The notes under the pieces were generated by a model. The model was not told where the DNA came from. It did no database searches and worked only from the letters and a program-made list of their open reading frames with translations. Made by a program: the position numbers and the translations under genes. DNA of 58,954 bases, from the NCBI RefSeq assembly GCF_028745735.1, contig NZ_JAQZSM010000024.1, forward strand, positions 1 through 58,954, read 5' to 3'. The stretch comes from Roseinatronobacter alkalisoli (lineage in GTDB: Bacteria; Pseudomonadota; Alphaproteobacteria; Rhodobacterales; Rhodobacteraceae). This document shows positions 17,203-26,213 of this stretch, in pieces. Each line of letters starts with the position of its first letter. The first letter of the stretch is position 1.

Positions 17203-18114
17203 ATGACACAGGCAGATGCCCCCGACAGGCTGCACCGCCGCCCGCTTTCGCGGATCGTGCTGCCCTATGCGATGCTGTCGCCCGCGGTGCTGGTCACGCT
17301 GGCCATCGTGTTCTTTCCCATGGTCCAGACAGTGTGGATGAGTCTGCATGATTATGTGCTGTTCCGCCCGCATGCTTTCGACTTTGTCGGGCTGAAGAAT
17401 TTCCGCACTGCACTGAATGATGAAGTGTTCTGGATTTCGCTGCGTCATACAATCATCTGGATGGCGGCCACCATTCCCGCGCAGCTTTTGCTGGGGCTGG
17501 TCACAGCGCTGTTGCTGAACCAGTCGTTTCCGTGGCGCCCCCTCGCGCGGGCGCTGATCATCATTCCCTGGGCGTTACCTTCGGTGGTGATCGCGCTGAT
17601 GTGGGTATGGATTTATGACAGCAACTACGGCATCGCGAATGAGCTTTTGTTGCGCGTCGGGCTGATCCAGCGGGCCATCCCATGGCTGGCCAACCCCGAC
17701 ACAGCGCTGGCGGCCATCATCCTGACGCTGACATGGCAGGGTTTTCCCTTCTTCGCGGTCATGATCCTTGCGGGCCTGCAATCCATTCCGCGCAGTTATT
17801 ATGAGGCCGCAAGCATCGACGGGGCAAGCGCCTGGCGGCAGTTCTGGCACATCACCCTGCCAGGAATTTCCGGCGTGATTGTCACGGCAGTTCTGCTGCG
17901 TACCATCTGGGTGGCCAACAGTTTCGATGTGATTTTCGTCATGACGGGGGGCGGGCCGGGCTATGCCACCCACACGCTGCCGCTTTATGCCTTCATCAAG
18001 GCGCGCACCAATCTGGATTTCGGCTATGGATCGGCCATCGCCACGCTGTTTACCCTGATGCTGATGGTAATCGTGCTGCTGTATCTGCGGCGCACCGGAA
18101 AGGCGGTGCAGTAA
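17203..18114 (+). CDS. Sugar ABC transporter permease (MalF/UgpA-like)
   Basis: A 303-residue membrane protein with about six spans and the EAA loop Tyr-Tyr-Glu-Ala-Ala-Ser-Ile-Asp-Gly around 200-225. GAGAG precedes the ATG. It overlaps the next permease by one base (TAATG), so translation is probably coupled. It forms the channel with the MalG-like partner. Confidence 0.92.
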   Translation: MTQADAPDRLHRRPLSRIVLPYAMLSPAVLVTLAIVFFPMVQTVWMSLHDYVLFRPHAFDFVGLKNFRTALNDEVFWISLRHTIIWMAATIPAQLLLGLVTALLLNQSFPWRPLARALIIIPWALPSVVIALMWVWIYDSNYGIANELLLRVGLIQRAIPWLANPDTALAAIILTLTWQGFPFFAVMILAGLQSIPRSYYEAASIDGASAWRQFWHITLPGISGVIVTAVLLRTIWVANSFDVIFVMTGGGPGYATHTLPLYAFIKARTNLDFGYGSAIATLFTLMLMVIVLLYLRRTGKAVQ

Positions 18115-18947
18115 TGGCACTTGGCAAACGTTCCACCCTGCGCCGCATCCTGACGGTGGATCTGCCCATGCTGGCGATCCTGACCTTCACGCTGGGACCA
18201 TATCTGTGGATGCTCATCACCTCGATCAGCCGTGAATCAACACTGTTCACGGAAGGTCCGTCTATCTGGAACGCCACGATTGAAAACTACACCCGGCTGT
18301 TTGCAACAGTAGGGTTTGCGGGCAACATGCTTGACAGTCTGATCGTCGCGCTTGGCACTGTAGCGGTGGGCCTGTCGCTGTCGGTGACGGCTGCCTATGC
18401 GTTTTCGCGCTTCAACTTTCGCGGCAAACGGTTTCTGATGGTGCAGTTTCTGCTGATCAACATGTTCCCGCTGGTTCTGCTGATCCTGCCGCTATTTGTG
18501 CTGATGCGGGTTCTGGGGCTGCTGGATACACATCTTGCGCTGATCATCGCCAATTCCACTGTGGCAATCCCGTTTTCGGTCTGGATGATGGTCAGCTACA
18601 TGAACGGCATCCCCCGGTCGCTGGACGAAGCCGCGATGACGGATGGCTGCACCCGGATGCAGGCGCTGCGCCGGGTTATCCTGCCACTGTGCATGCCCGG
18701 CATCATCGCCACCGGCATCTATATCTTCATCACATCATGGAACGAATACCTGTATGCGCTGACCCTTGGGGGGCGGAACGTGCGCACGATCACTGTCGCA
18801 GTCCAGACCCTGATTGGCGAATACGAGGTGCAGTGGGGCCTGTTGACGGCGGGGGGCATCGTTGGCGCCTTGCCTGCAACGGTCCTGTTCCTGCTGGTAC
18901 AAAAACGGCTGATCTCGGGCCTGACGCAGGGCGCGGTCAAAGGCTGA
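18114..18947 (+). CDS. Sugar ABC transporter permease (MalG-like)
   Basis: A 277-residue MalG-type permease with about six membrane segments and the EAA loop Leu-Asp-Glu-Ala-Ala-Met-Thr-Asp-Gly around 165-190. Its ATG uses the last base of the preceding stop. It is the second half of the translocation pore that the divergent UgpC-like ATPase should energise. Confidence 0.92.
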   Translation: MALGKRSTLRRILTVDLPMLAILTFTLGPYLWMLITSISRESTLFTEGPSIWNATIENYTRLFATVGFAGNMLDSLIVALGTVAVGLSLSVTAAYAFSRFNFRGKRFLMVQFLLINMFPLVLLILPLFVLMRVLGLLDTHLALIIANSTVAIPFSVWMMVSYMNGIPRSLDEAAMTDGCTRMQALRRVILPLCMPGIIATGIYIFITSWNEYLYALTLGGRNVRTITVAVQTLIGEYEVQWGLLTAGGIVGALPATVLFLLVQKRLISGLTQGAVKG

Positions 18948-18964
18948 GAAGGAAAGGACAGATA

Positions 18965-19852
18965 GTGAAAAATCCCATCGGCATCATATCGATGCAATTC
19001 ACCCGGCCGTTCACCGGCAAGGATCTTCATTACTTCGCGAAAGCCGCTGATCTGGGCTTCGATTTTATCGAACTTCTGGTACCCGAACCCGAAGACAACC
19101 TGCCGCTGGCCGATGTCAGGGCGGCGGCAGCAGATGCGGGGCTGTTTCTTGTGCTGGCAGCGCGGGTGACCCCCCGGCGCAGCATTGCATCAGAAGATGC
19201 GGCAAACCGTCAGGGGGGCATCGACTATCTGAAACAGACGGTGGATGTGGCAACTGAACTGGGGGCCGCCATCATCGGTGGGCCACTTTATGGGGAACCC
19301 ATGGTCTTCGCCGGGCGGCCACCAGTACCGCGCAGCGACGATGACATTGCCGCGCGCGCCGCGCGCACCATCGACGGGCTGGCGCAGGTGGCACCCATTG
19401 CGCGCGATGCGGGCGTGATGTTCGGGCTGGAGCCACTTAACCGGTTTGAAACCGACATCGTGTCCACCACACGACAGGCCATCGAAGTGGTGGATGCTGT
19501 GGGGGATGCTGGTCTGGGCATCATGCTTGATACGTTCCACATGAACATGGAAGAACGCTCTATCCCCGATGCGATCCGCCTTGCGGGACACCGGATCGTA
19601 CATTTTCAGGCGAATGAGAACCATCGCGGCCATGCAGGCACTGGTCATATAGACTGGCCCGCCGTCATGCGCGCACTGCATCAGGCCCGCTACGCCGGAC
19701 CGATCGCGCTGGAGCCGTTCCGCCGCGCAGATGACAGGGTAGCACTGCCCATTGCCCATTGGCGTGCCCCCCGCGAAGATGAATCCGACAAGCTGCGCGC
19801 TGGTCTGGGTGTTATCCGCAACGCACTGGCCCTGGCAGAGGTGGACCAATGA
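18965..19852 (+). CDS. Sugar isomerase/epimerase (AP-endonuclease-2 TIM barrel, tagatose-3-epimerase type)
   Basis: A 295-residue TIM-barrel enzyme of the xylose-isomerase-like/D-tagatose 3-epimerase group. Metal-ligand candidates are Glu156 in Leu-Glu-Pro-Leu-Asn-Arg, Asp189 in Leu-Asp-Thr-Phe-His, and Glu250 in Leu-Glu-Pro-Phe. GTG at 18965 was chosen because AAGGAAAGGA lies just before it, after the permease stop; a long upstream extension in frame overlaps the permease gene and is rejected. It would interconvert keto sugars or inosose-like intermediates after import. The next gene, a sugar dehydrogenase, overlaps it. Confidence 0.85.
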   Translation: MKNPIGIISMQFTRPFTGKDLHYFAKAADLGFDFIELLVPEPEDNLPLADVRAAAADAGLFLVLAARVTPRRSIASEDAANRQGGIDYLKQTVDVATELGAAIIGGPLYGEPMVFAGRPPVPRSDDDIAARAARTIDGLAQVAPIARDAGVMFGLEPLNRFETDIVSTTRQAIEVVDAVGDAGLGIMLDTFHMNMEERSIPDAIRLAGHRIVHFQANENHRGHAGTGHIDWPAVMRALHQARYAGPIALEPFRRADDRVALPIAHWRAPREDESDKLRAGLGVIRNALALAEVDQ

Positions 19853-20844
19853 TCAATATCGGATGGATCGGCTGCGGCCGTCACGCGCGGCAAATGCTGC
19901 TGCCGCAGTTGGGGCGTAACGGCATACGCATTGCCGCCCTGTGCGACCGTGATGGTGACGCAATGGCGCAAACAGCCGCCGAATACGGTGTCACTGCGCT
20001 GCACAGTGATTTTCAGGGGCTGGTCGCCACACCGGGGCTGGATGCGATTGGCATGGCTGTGGGGCCGGAGCTTCATCATGCAGCGACCCTTGCAGCGCTG
20101 GCAAAGGGTCTGCCGGTATTCATGGAAAAACCCCCCGCCGCCAATGCTGCGGGTGCCCGCGACATTGCCCGTGCTGCGCAATCGGCGGGCAAGCCCGTGA
20201 TCGTGGGGTTCATGAAACGCTATTCCACCGGCAACCGCATTGCAAAGAACGTGCTGGACAAGGGCGGCTTTGGCGGTGTTCTGGGGATTACCGGCGCCTA
20301 TATGACAGCGCCCACCTATTTTGTGGGAGAACCGGATTACACCGGGTTTTTCCTGCATCATTGCGTACATTACATGGACCTGATTCCGTGGTTCACAGGC
20401 GAAGATTTCGGGGACATGCAGATGCGCAGCATATCCCCGCAGCCCGGCAAACTGCTGCTGCATCTGAATTTCACCACGGCTGGCGGGGTGATCGGCAATG
20501 TGGTGATGGGCACTGTGCAATCGCGCGGCACCCCGATGGAGGAAATCCGCATCATGGGCGACCATGCCCGCCTGCATGTGGATAACATCATCAATGTTAC
20601 CCTGTATCGCGACCCGCCTTTCAAGGCTGATGACCCCGGTGCTACGCTGGACCCGACCTGTGACACACTAAGCTGGACGCCGAATTTCACCGCCGCCGCA
20701 AACGAGGATCACAAGGGCTATGGTGCGCTGCTGGCCGATGTGGGTGCCGTGTTCCGGGGAGAGTCGCGCGACTTCCCCGATATTGCAGATGGCGTGCGCG
20801 CCATGGAACGGCTGGAACGCATGATTGCCGGAATAAACACCTGA
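19849..20844 (+). CDS. Gfo/Idh/MocA-family oxidoreductase
   Basis: A 331-residue NAD(P)-dependent dehydrogenase. A Rossmann start (Ile-Gly-Trp-Ile-Gly-Cys-Gly, residues 4-10) is followed by the family motif Glu-Lys-Pro-Pro near 95-98, which carries the catalytic lysine. Relatives oxidise sugars, inositols or sugar acids, or their derivatives. It overlaps the isomerase stop by ATGA and closes the GntR-esterase-ABC operon. Together the isomerase and dehydrogenase suggest oxidation-driven sugar breakdown rather than a kinase-first route. The gap 20845-21032 shows no gene. Confidence 0.88.
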   Translation: MINIGWIGCGRHARQMLLPQLGRNGIRIAALCDRDGDAMAQTAAEYGVTALHSDFQGLVATPGLDAIGMAVGPELHHAATLAALAKGLPVFMEKPPAANAAGARDIARAAQSAGKPVIVGFMKRYSTGNRIAKNVLDKGGFGGVLGITGAYMTAPTYFVGEPDYTGFFLHHCVHYMDLIPWFTGEDFGDMQMRSISPQPGKLLLHLNFTTAGGVIGNVVMGTVQSRGTPMEEIRIMGDHARLHVDNIINVTLYRDPPFKADDPGATLDPTCDTLSWTPNFTAAANEDHKGYGALLADVGAVFRGESRDFPDIADGVRAMERLERMIAGINT

Positions 20845-21032
20845 ATTCCGGCACCGCCAGGATGCCGCCCTTGCCCATGGGGTATGCGCGATATCAACAC
20901 CCAGAAATATGGTTCAGTGTGTCGGAAACACCGGCTTAGGTTCGCCGCCTGACGCAAGAATTCCAGCGCATATACCAGCCAGGGAAACGCGCCAGCAGGC
21001 CCGCGATAACACGCAGATCGGCATGGCGCGTG

Positions 21033-21794
21033 CTACAACCCCACCACCACCGGCGCACCGTCCAGTTCGGCCAGTCGCAACGGCGTTTCATAAAGCTCTG
21101 ATAAAAGCGCGGAGGTCACGATGTCGCGCCATGGGCCTGCCGCAATGATCCGGCCAGCCTTCATTGCAATGCAGAAATCCGCATAGCGGGCCGCCACCGA
21201 CAGGTCATGCAGCACCAGCGCAATGCTGCGTTTTCCGGTATCGGTGCCGGTCATTGCGCGCAGCCGGTCCATGATGTCACGCACATATTTGGGGTCCAGC
21301 GCGGCCAGTGGTTCATCCAGAAACATCCAGGGTGTGGATTGGGCATAGGCCATCGCCACAAAGGCGCGCTGGCGCTGCCCGCCCGACAGCGATTCCACGC
21401 TGCGCTGTGCAAGCGCGTCCAGATCAAAGCGCGCCATCGCCTCGGCGGTTGCGGTGTGATCTGTGGGTGTGGGCCTGCCGCGATGATGCGGCCAGCGACC
21501 AAATGCAACCAGATCGCGCACGCTCAGGCGTGGGACGGCCCCTTGTGACTGGGTCAGAAGCGACAGGATCAGGGCGCGGCCTTGTTCGCGCAGGGCATGA
21601 ATATCCTGACCATTTACACGCACCTGGCCGCTGTCCGGGGCCAGCAGTCCCGCCATGCAATGCAGCAGCGTTGATTTGCCCGCCCCATTCGGCCCGATGA
21701 TGGCCGCAAGCCGCCCCGATGGCACGCTAAGCGACACATCGCGCAAAATCTGCACATCATCGCGCGACATGGACAAGCTGGAAATCTCGATCAT
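21033..21794 (-). CDS. Iron-siderophore ABC transporter ATP-binding protein (YclP/VctC-like)
   Basis: A 253-residue FecE-type ATPase with Walker A GPNGAGKST at 34-42, LSGGQ at 136-140 and Walker B Met-Phe-Leu-Asp-Glu-Pro soon after. It overlaps the upstream permease gene by ATGA. It energises uptake of a ferric siderophore through the two FecCD-type permeases at 21791-23672, with the binding protein at 23677-24579. Confidence 0.92.
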   Translation of the reverse strand: MIEISSLSMSRDDVQILRDVSLSVPSGRLAAIIGPNGAGKSTLLHCMAGLLAPDSGQVRVNGQDIHALREQGRALILSLLTQSQGAVPRLSVRDLVAFGRWPHHRGRPTPTDHTATAEAMARFDLDALAQRSVESLSGGQRQRAFVAMAYAQSTPWMFLDEPLAALDPKYVRDIMDRLRAMTGTDTGKRSIALVLHDLSVAARYADFCIAMKAGRIIAAGPWRDIVTSALLSELYETPLRLAELDGAPVVVGL

Positions 21795-22735
21795 CTTGTG
21801 CGCCTTTTCAGAACAAGGGCCAGAAACAACAGGCCACCGGCGAATTCGACAATGACCGCAAGCGCGGATTGCAGACCCAGAAGCCGCTCGAACACGGCCT
21901 GTCCTGCCACAAGGATGGCCGCGCCCATCAGCGCCGCTGCCGGAATCAACACAATGTGGCGGTGGTCGCGCAGCAGCGCATGGGCAAAACTGGCCGCCAG
22001 CAACCCCAGGAATGTGACCGGCCCCACAAGGGCCGTGGACACCGCAACCAACGCCGCCACAACACCAAGTGCGGTAAACACCAACCGGTCATGGTTCAGC
22101 CCCAGAACCCGCGCCTGCACCCGCCCCAGTGCCGCAACATCCAGCCCCGGCGCAAGCCACAGCGCGGCCCCAAGCCCGCAGACCAGCGCCAATGCCGCGA
22201 TTCCCAGCAAATCAGGATTGACCGCATTGAAACTGGCAATGCTGGCTTGCTGAACCACTGCGAATTCGGACGGGTCCAGCAGACGCTGCGCAAACCCTGC
22301 CAGCCCGCGCAGCAGCACCCCCAGAATAACGCCGGTCAGGATCATGCGGATAATATCTTCCGCGCCTTTGCGGAACAATATTCCGAACAACGCCATTGCC
22401 GCACCCATCAGCAGGGACGCTTCAACCAGAAATTTTGCCGTATCCGCCAGCGCCACATAGCCTGCCCCACCCAGACCCAGCACCAGTATTGTCTGGGTAA
22501 AAACGAACAGGGCGTCAAACCCCACGATTCCCGGTGTCAGCAAACGGTTGGCGGCGATGGTCTGGAAGATGACAGTTGCCGCGCCGGTTGCCGCGCCCAC
22601 CAGCACCAGTGCCGCCAGTTTTTCCGCGCGCAGTCCCAGAATGAACCCCATCGGCGCGCGCAGATTCCAGAAAAGGAACAGCGCGCACAGCCCCAGCAGC
22701 CCCAACGACAATGCGACAAGGCGACGTTCAGCCAT
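21791..22735 (-). CDS. Siderophore ABC transporter permease (FecCD family, YclO-like)
   Basis: A 314-residue, very hydrophobic permease of the BtuC/FecCD family with about nine to ten spans. ATG 22735 was chosen: it overlaps the preceding permease stop by 8 bases and gives a normal N-terminus. It pairs with the permease at 22728-23672. The ATPase gene overlaps its end by four bases. Confidence 0.88.
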   Translation of the reverse strand: MAERRLVALSLGLLGLCALFLFWNLRAPMGFILGLRAEKLAALVLVGAATGAATVIFQTIAANRLLTPGIVGFDALFVFTQTILVLGLGGAGYVALADTAKFLVEASLLMGAAMALFGILFRKGAEDIIRMILTGVILGVLLRGLAGFAQRLLDPSEFAVVQQASIASFNAVNPDLLGIAALALVCGLGAALWLAPGLDVAALGRVQARVLGLNHDRLVFTALGVVAALVAVSTALVGPVTFLGLLAASFAHALLRDHRHIVLIPAAALMGAAILVAGQAVFERLLGLQSALAVIVEFAGGLLFLALVLKRRTR

Positions 22736-23672
22736 GATGACGCGGCTTTCTGCTGTTGAGCAGCCAAAGAAACAGCACCGCGCCAAACACTGCAAAAATG
22801 GTCGCCGCCGGAATTTCGTAGGGCCAGCGCACCACACGGCCCAGAAGATCCGCGCCCAACACAAAAACCGCCCCCAGAAACGCCACCCAGGGCAGGTTCT
22901 GGCGCAGGTTGTCCCCACGCCAGCGCGAGACGATATTGGGCACGACAAGCCCCACAAAGGGCATGGCACCGACCGTCACCACCACCACCGCAAATGTTAC
23001 AGCCACACAACCCAGCCCCAGCAACACAGTTTGCAGATAATTCAGACCAAGGGCGCGGGCGTAATCCTCGCCCAGCCCCAACAGGGTAATCCGGTCTGCC
23101 AGCACGAACAGAATGATGGCCAGACCCGCAATGATCCACAGCAGTTCATAGCGCCCGCGCAGCACGCCGGAAAACTCTCCCGTGCGCCAGATGCTCAGAA
23201 ATTGCACCAGATCCGTCATCCAGCCCAGCCACAGGACCATCGCGCCCAGAATACCGCCATAGATCAGCCCGACCAGCGGCAGAAGCATCGGGTCCCGGCG
23301 TGGCACCAGCCGCGCCAACATGAAGAACACGGCGGTTCCCGCCAGCGCCGTCAGCGCCGCAACCGACATCTTGACCGCGAGCGCGGCGCCGGGCGCAATC
23401 AGGGTAATGGCCACCAGACCCAGCATCGCAGCTTCAGGCGTGCCGATCAGGCCGGGGTCAACCAGCCTGTTCTGGACACTTTGCTGTACAACGACACCGG
23501 CCAGCGCCAAGCCCGCACCGGCCAGCAATGCCGCCAGTGTGCGCGGCACGCGGCTGATGGCCAGAACCATGCCGGTATCAAGCTGCGTCGTCCACAGATT
23601 GGTTGCACCCACCAACAGGCTTGCGCCCGCAAGCAGGACAAGCCCGGTCAGGGCAATCGGAAGCCCGCGCAA
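22728..23672 (-). CDS. Siderophore ABC transporter permease (FecCD family, YclN-like)
   Basis: A FecCD permease of about 314 residues with about nine spans, including the conserved Gly-Ala-x-Pro-Phe-Val-Gly-Leu-Val-Val-Pro-Asn block in its C-terminal third. No ATG lies at the expected N-terminus. The TTG at 23672, four bases after the binding-protein stop, gives the usual start just before the first membrane span; a longer in-frame reading would overlap the binding-protein gene by over 100 bases and adds atypical sequence. The TTG call is therefore likely but not certain. Confidence 0.8.
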   Translation of the reverse strand: MRGLPIALTGLVLLAGASLLVGATNLWTTQLDTGMVLAISRVPRTLAALLAGAGLALAGVVVQQSVQNRLVDPGLIGTPEAAMLGLVAITLIAPGAALAVKMSVAALTALAGTAVFFMLARLVPRRDPMLLPLVGLIYGGILGAMVLWLGWMTDLVQFLSIWRTGEFSGVLRGRYELLWIIAGLAIILFVLADRITLLGLGEDYARALGLNYLQTVLLGLGCVAVTFAVVVVTVGAMPFVGLVVPNIVSRWRGDNLRQNLPWVAFLGAVFVLGADLLGRVVRWPYEIPAATIFAVFGAVLFLWLLNSRKPRHHG

Positions 23673-23676
23673 CGGA

Positions 23677-24579
23677 TCAGCTGCCGGACCCTTCGAATGC
23701 TGTCCTGATCTGGTCCAGCACGATCTGTACGGACTGAATGCCCCCGCCTGCCAGATAGATGGCGCCACCATCCAGATAGATGATCTGCCCGCGCTGGCCC
23801 GCGGTTGTGCCCGCAATCAGGGGGTTGTCCAGCGTCACGGCTGCGGCCTCGCCATCCTGACCGATGGCGGCGGCACGGTCCAGAACCAGCAACCAGTCCG
23901 GGTTTACCTCTGCGATAAATTCAAACGACACCGACTCGCCGTGATTTTCTGCGGTAATCCCGTCAAATGCCTGCGGCAGCCCGACAGCGTTATGCAGCCA
24001 GCCGAAACGGCTGTCAGCACCATAGGCCGACAGCTTGCCGCCATTGGTCTGCACGATCAGCGCACTTCCCTTGCCGGTGACAGCCGCTGCGGTGCTGGCA
24101 AGCGCGTCGTCAAGCTGCGCAATCAGCGCATCTGCCGCATCCGCCTTGTCAAACAGCGCGCCATAGGCTGCCACGCGGTCGCGCGCCTGTTCGATCAGCC
24201 CATCATTCATAATTGTCATGTCAATCGTGGGTGCCACACGCGACAGTGCACCAACCTGCGCCTGCGAACGCCCGCCCGCCACAATCAGGTCCGGCCCCAT
24301 GACGGCCAGCGCTTCAAAGTCGGGTTCGAACAGGGTGCCGACGGCAGGCAGGTCCTGCATGACCCTTGCCAGATAGGCAGGTGGTGTGACGCTGGGCACG
24401 GCCGCAATCGCGACATCAAGCGCTGACAATGCGTCAATTGCGGCAAGGTCCAGCGCAACCACATTCTGCGGTCCCGCTTGCAGCGTGACCGGGCCGGCAT
24501 GGGTTTCAACAGTGACATCCTGGGCCATTCCGACGACCGGTGCCAGACAAACCGCCGCCGCGCATAGTGTAAGTTTCAT
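23677..24579 (-). CDS. Siderophore-binding protein (YclQ/FatB/VctP family)
   Basis: A 300-residue periplasmic helical-backbone (PF01497-type) binding protein. The signal peptide starts MKLTLCAAA and cleaves near Gly-Met-Ala-Gln at about 17-20. The mature N-terminus, with Asn-Val-Val-Ala-Leu-Asp and later Phe-Glu-Pro-Asp-Phe-Glu and Pro-Asp-Leu-Ile-Val-Ala-Gly-Gly-Arg, matches how I recall the YclQ/FatB group, which binds catecholate or petrobactin-like siderophores. AAGGAA is 8 bases before ATG 24579. It is the first gene of the minus-strand import operon. No TonB receptor gene is in view. Confidence 0.88.
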   Translation of the reverse strand: MKLTLCAAAVCLAPVVGMAQDVTVETHAGPVTLQAGPQNVVALDLAAIDALSALDVAIAAVPSVTPPAYLARVMQDLPAVGTLFEPDFEALAVMGPDLIVAGGRSQAQVGALSRVAPTIDMTIMNDGLIEQARDRVAAYGALFDKADAADALIAQLDDALASTAAAVTGKGSALIVQTNGGKLSAYGADSRFGWLHNAVGLPQAFDGITAENHGESVSFEFIAEVNPDWLLVLDRAAAIGQDGEAAAVTLDNPLIAGTTAGQRGQIIYLDGGAIYLAGGGIQSVQIVLDQIRTAFEGSGS

Positions 24580-24691
24580 ATCGGCATTCCTTATGCTGTA
24601 TGCTGTTTTTCGGGTTGTCTGGCGGCGGCTGGACATATCCGACTGTTTTTGTCATTCTTGTGCCGGAGCAAATAAATAAGGAATCGGGCAG

Positions 24692-24982
24692 ATGCAACAC
24701 GCCATATGCGCAACCGGGCGGTTTCCCACCGCCAAGGCCAGTGCCTATCTTCAGCAACTCAGCAAGCATTTTGCCCATAAAATCCCTGTGGAGTTTGATG
24801 AAACCACATCACGGATAACGCTTCCGACCGGGGATTGCACAATAACGGCATCCGCGCATGAACTGCGCGTCGACGTTTCCGCCGATACAGTGGAACAGCT
24901 TGATCGCGCCAAAGGGATCGTTGACAGCCATCTGGAGCGTTTTGCATTCCGTGAAGGATTCAAGAACATGGCCTGGGGCTGA
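24692..24982 (+). CDS. DUF2218 small protein beside siderophore genes
   Basis: A 96-residue protein with no signal peptide or membrane span. It has the layout of DUF2218 proteins: a short start, a central Phe-Asp-Glu-x-x-x-Arg-Ile stretch, and a C-terminal His-Leu-Glu-Arg-Phe-Ala-Phe-Arg-Glu block. Members often neighbour iron-siderophore genes and contain conserved histidines. AAGGAA precedes the ATG. It is divergent from the binding protein; the 112-base gap 24580-24691 probably holds both promoters, though I see no clear Fur, Irr or RirA box. Its function is unknown. The gap 24983-25178 shows nothing. Confidence 0.8.
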   Translation: MQHAICATGRFPTAKASAYLQQLSKHFAHKIPVEFDETTSRITLPTGDCTITASAHELRVDVSADTVEQLDRAKGIVDSHLERFAFREGFKNMAWG

Positions 24983-25178
24983 TGGTTCGGCATGATCAAG
25001 CTGCCGACAGATTGCATTGCCGCCACATGTTCATGACCTGAACGCGACACGTTTGAATGTTATTCCACATCCGGAACGGTGCGCGGCATCGTTGCCTTCA
25101 ATCGGGCGCAGGAATTTCCGGGGTGGCGGAAGCAAGTGAACGCCGCGTGCCCTGATCTTTCAGCACTGTTTGATTGTG

Positions 25179-26213
25179 CTATTCCAGAACCGTCGTCGCA
25201 AGCTTGTCCGCCCCCTCGCGGACAGGATCGGCAGCGGGTAATCCGGTCGCGTCCTCAACCGCCCTGAGCGCCGCGTCGGCATCCGCCTGCGACAGGCGCG
25301 CTGTGTTCAGGGCAATGCCGACCACGCGCGCCGGGGTCAGTGCGCCACCCGCCCGTGCCACGCCTTCATTCAGCGCAATCACGTCGCGCAGGGGCGGAAT
25401 GCGGACGGTTTTCGGTTCATCAAGCGTTTCCATTCCGGCGCGGTGGCACAGGATCATATGGGTGCAGGCGCTGCCGCGCATCAGCGGCAGGGTGGCGGTA
25501 CTGCCGGGGTGCAATAATGAGCCCTGCCCCTCGATCACGACAATCGCATGCTTTGCTGCCTCCAGAACCATACGTTCTACGGCCCCGGCTGCATGATCAA
25601 CACGGATTGCGTCCAGCGGAATGCCGCTGCCCGTAATGGCAATGCCAGTCTGGCCCGTCGCAAGGAAGGCCGCATCGCGGCCCAATGCCTGCAAGCTGCG
25701 GGTCAGTTCCAGCCCGGCTGTCATCTTACCGACGGCCATGTCAGTGCCGACCATCAGCACGCGGGTATTGCGCAACGTGGCCGCGCGCGCCATCGCGATG
25801 GGCGGCGCATCGCCTTGTGGCACACGCAAGTCCCAGACCCATTGGCCGGGGCGAAGCCTGTCGGAAAACATGGGCTTCAGCTGGTCATGCATGCCGTTGA
25901 CAAGGCTCATGCCACCCGCAACCGCCTGTTCCAGAACAACTACCCAGTCCTGCGGCAGCCGCCCTCCCGATGGTGCAGTACCCAATACAAGCACCTGCGC
26001 GCCCAGGCCCTGCGCCTCTGCCAGTGTGGCAACCACCGGCACGTCACTGTTCAGCGCGCACAGATCGCGCACGCGTTTGCCCGCCTGCGTACTGTCGATC
26101 ACCGCGACCACGGGATTACGCCCATAACGCATGATGCCTTCGGCCATCTTGGCATTCAGCTTGCCCATTGTGGCCTCTGCAAACAGTGCGAGGGGAAGGG
26201 TGGGGTCAAGCAT
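25179..26213 (-). CDS. dgcN: DgcN-family protein (DUF1611)
   Basis: A 344-residue protein of the DUF1611/DgcN family. A P-loop-like segment Gly-Thr-Asp-Met-Ala-Val-Gly-Lys-Met-Thr is at 156-165. Members are reported to act with DgcA in D-glutamate use, DgcN as N-acetyltransferase and DgcA as N-acetyl-D-glutamate racemase. ATG 26213 is preferred to an ATG five codons upstream because GGAGGA lies 7 bases before it. It overlaps the dgcA stop by 8 bases and is the last gene of the ten-gene operon 25179-34972. Here its substrate may differ from D-glutamate. Confidence 0.8.
   Translation of the reverse strand: MLDPTLPLALFAEATMGKLNAKMAEGIMRYGRNPVVAVIDSTQAGKRVRDLCALNSDVPVVATLAEAQGLGAQVLVLGTAPSGGRLPQDWVVVLEQAVAGGMSLVNGMHDQLKPMFSDRLRPGQWVWDLRVPQGDAPPIAMARAATLRNTRVLMVGTDMAVGKMTAGLELTRSLQALGRDAAFLATGQTGIAITGSGIPLDAIRVDHAAGAVERMVLEAAKHAIVVIEGQGSLLHPGSTATLPLMRGSACTHMILCHRAGMETLDEPKTVRIPPLRDVIALNEGVARAGGALTPARVVGIALNTARLSQADADAALRAVEDATGLPAADPVREGADKLATTVLE

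Noticed and set aside
22548-23708. A 386-codon plus-strand open frame
   Set aside because: It is antisense to the two FecCD permeases, is rich in Gln, His and Arg, and has no recognisable fold.
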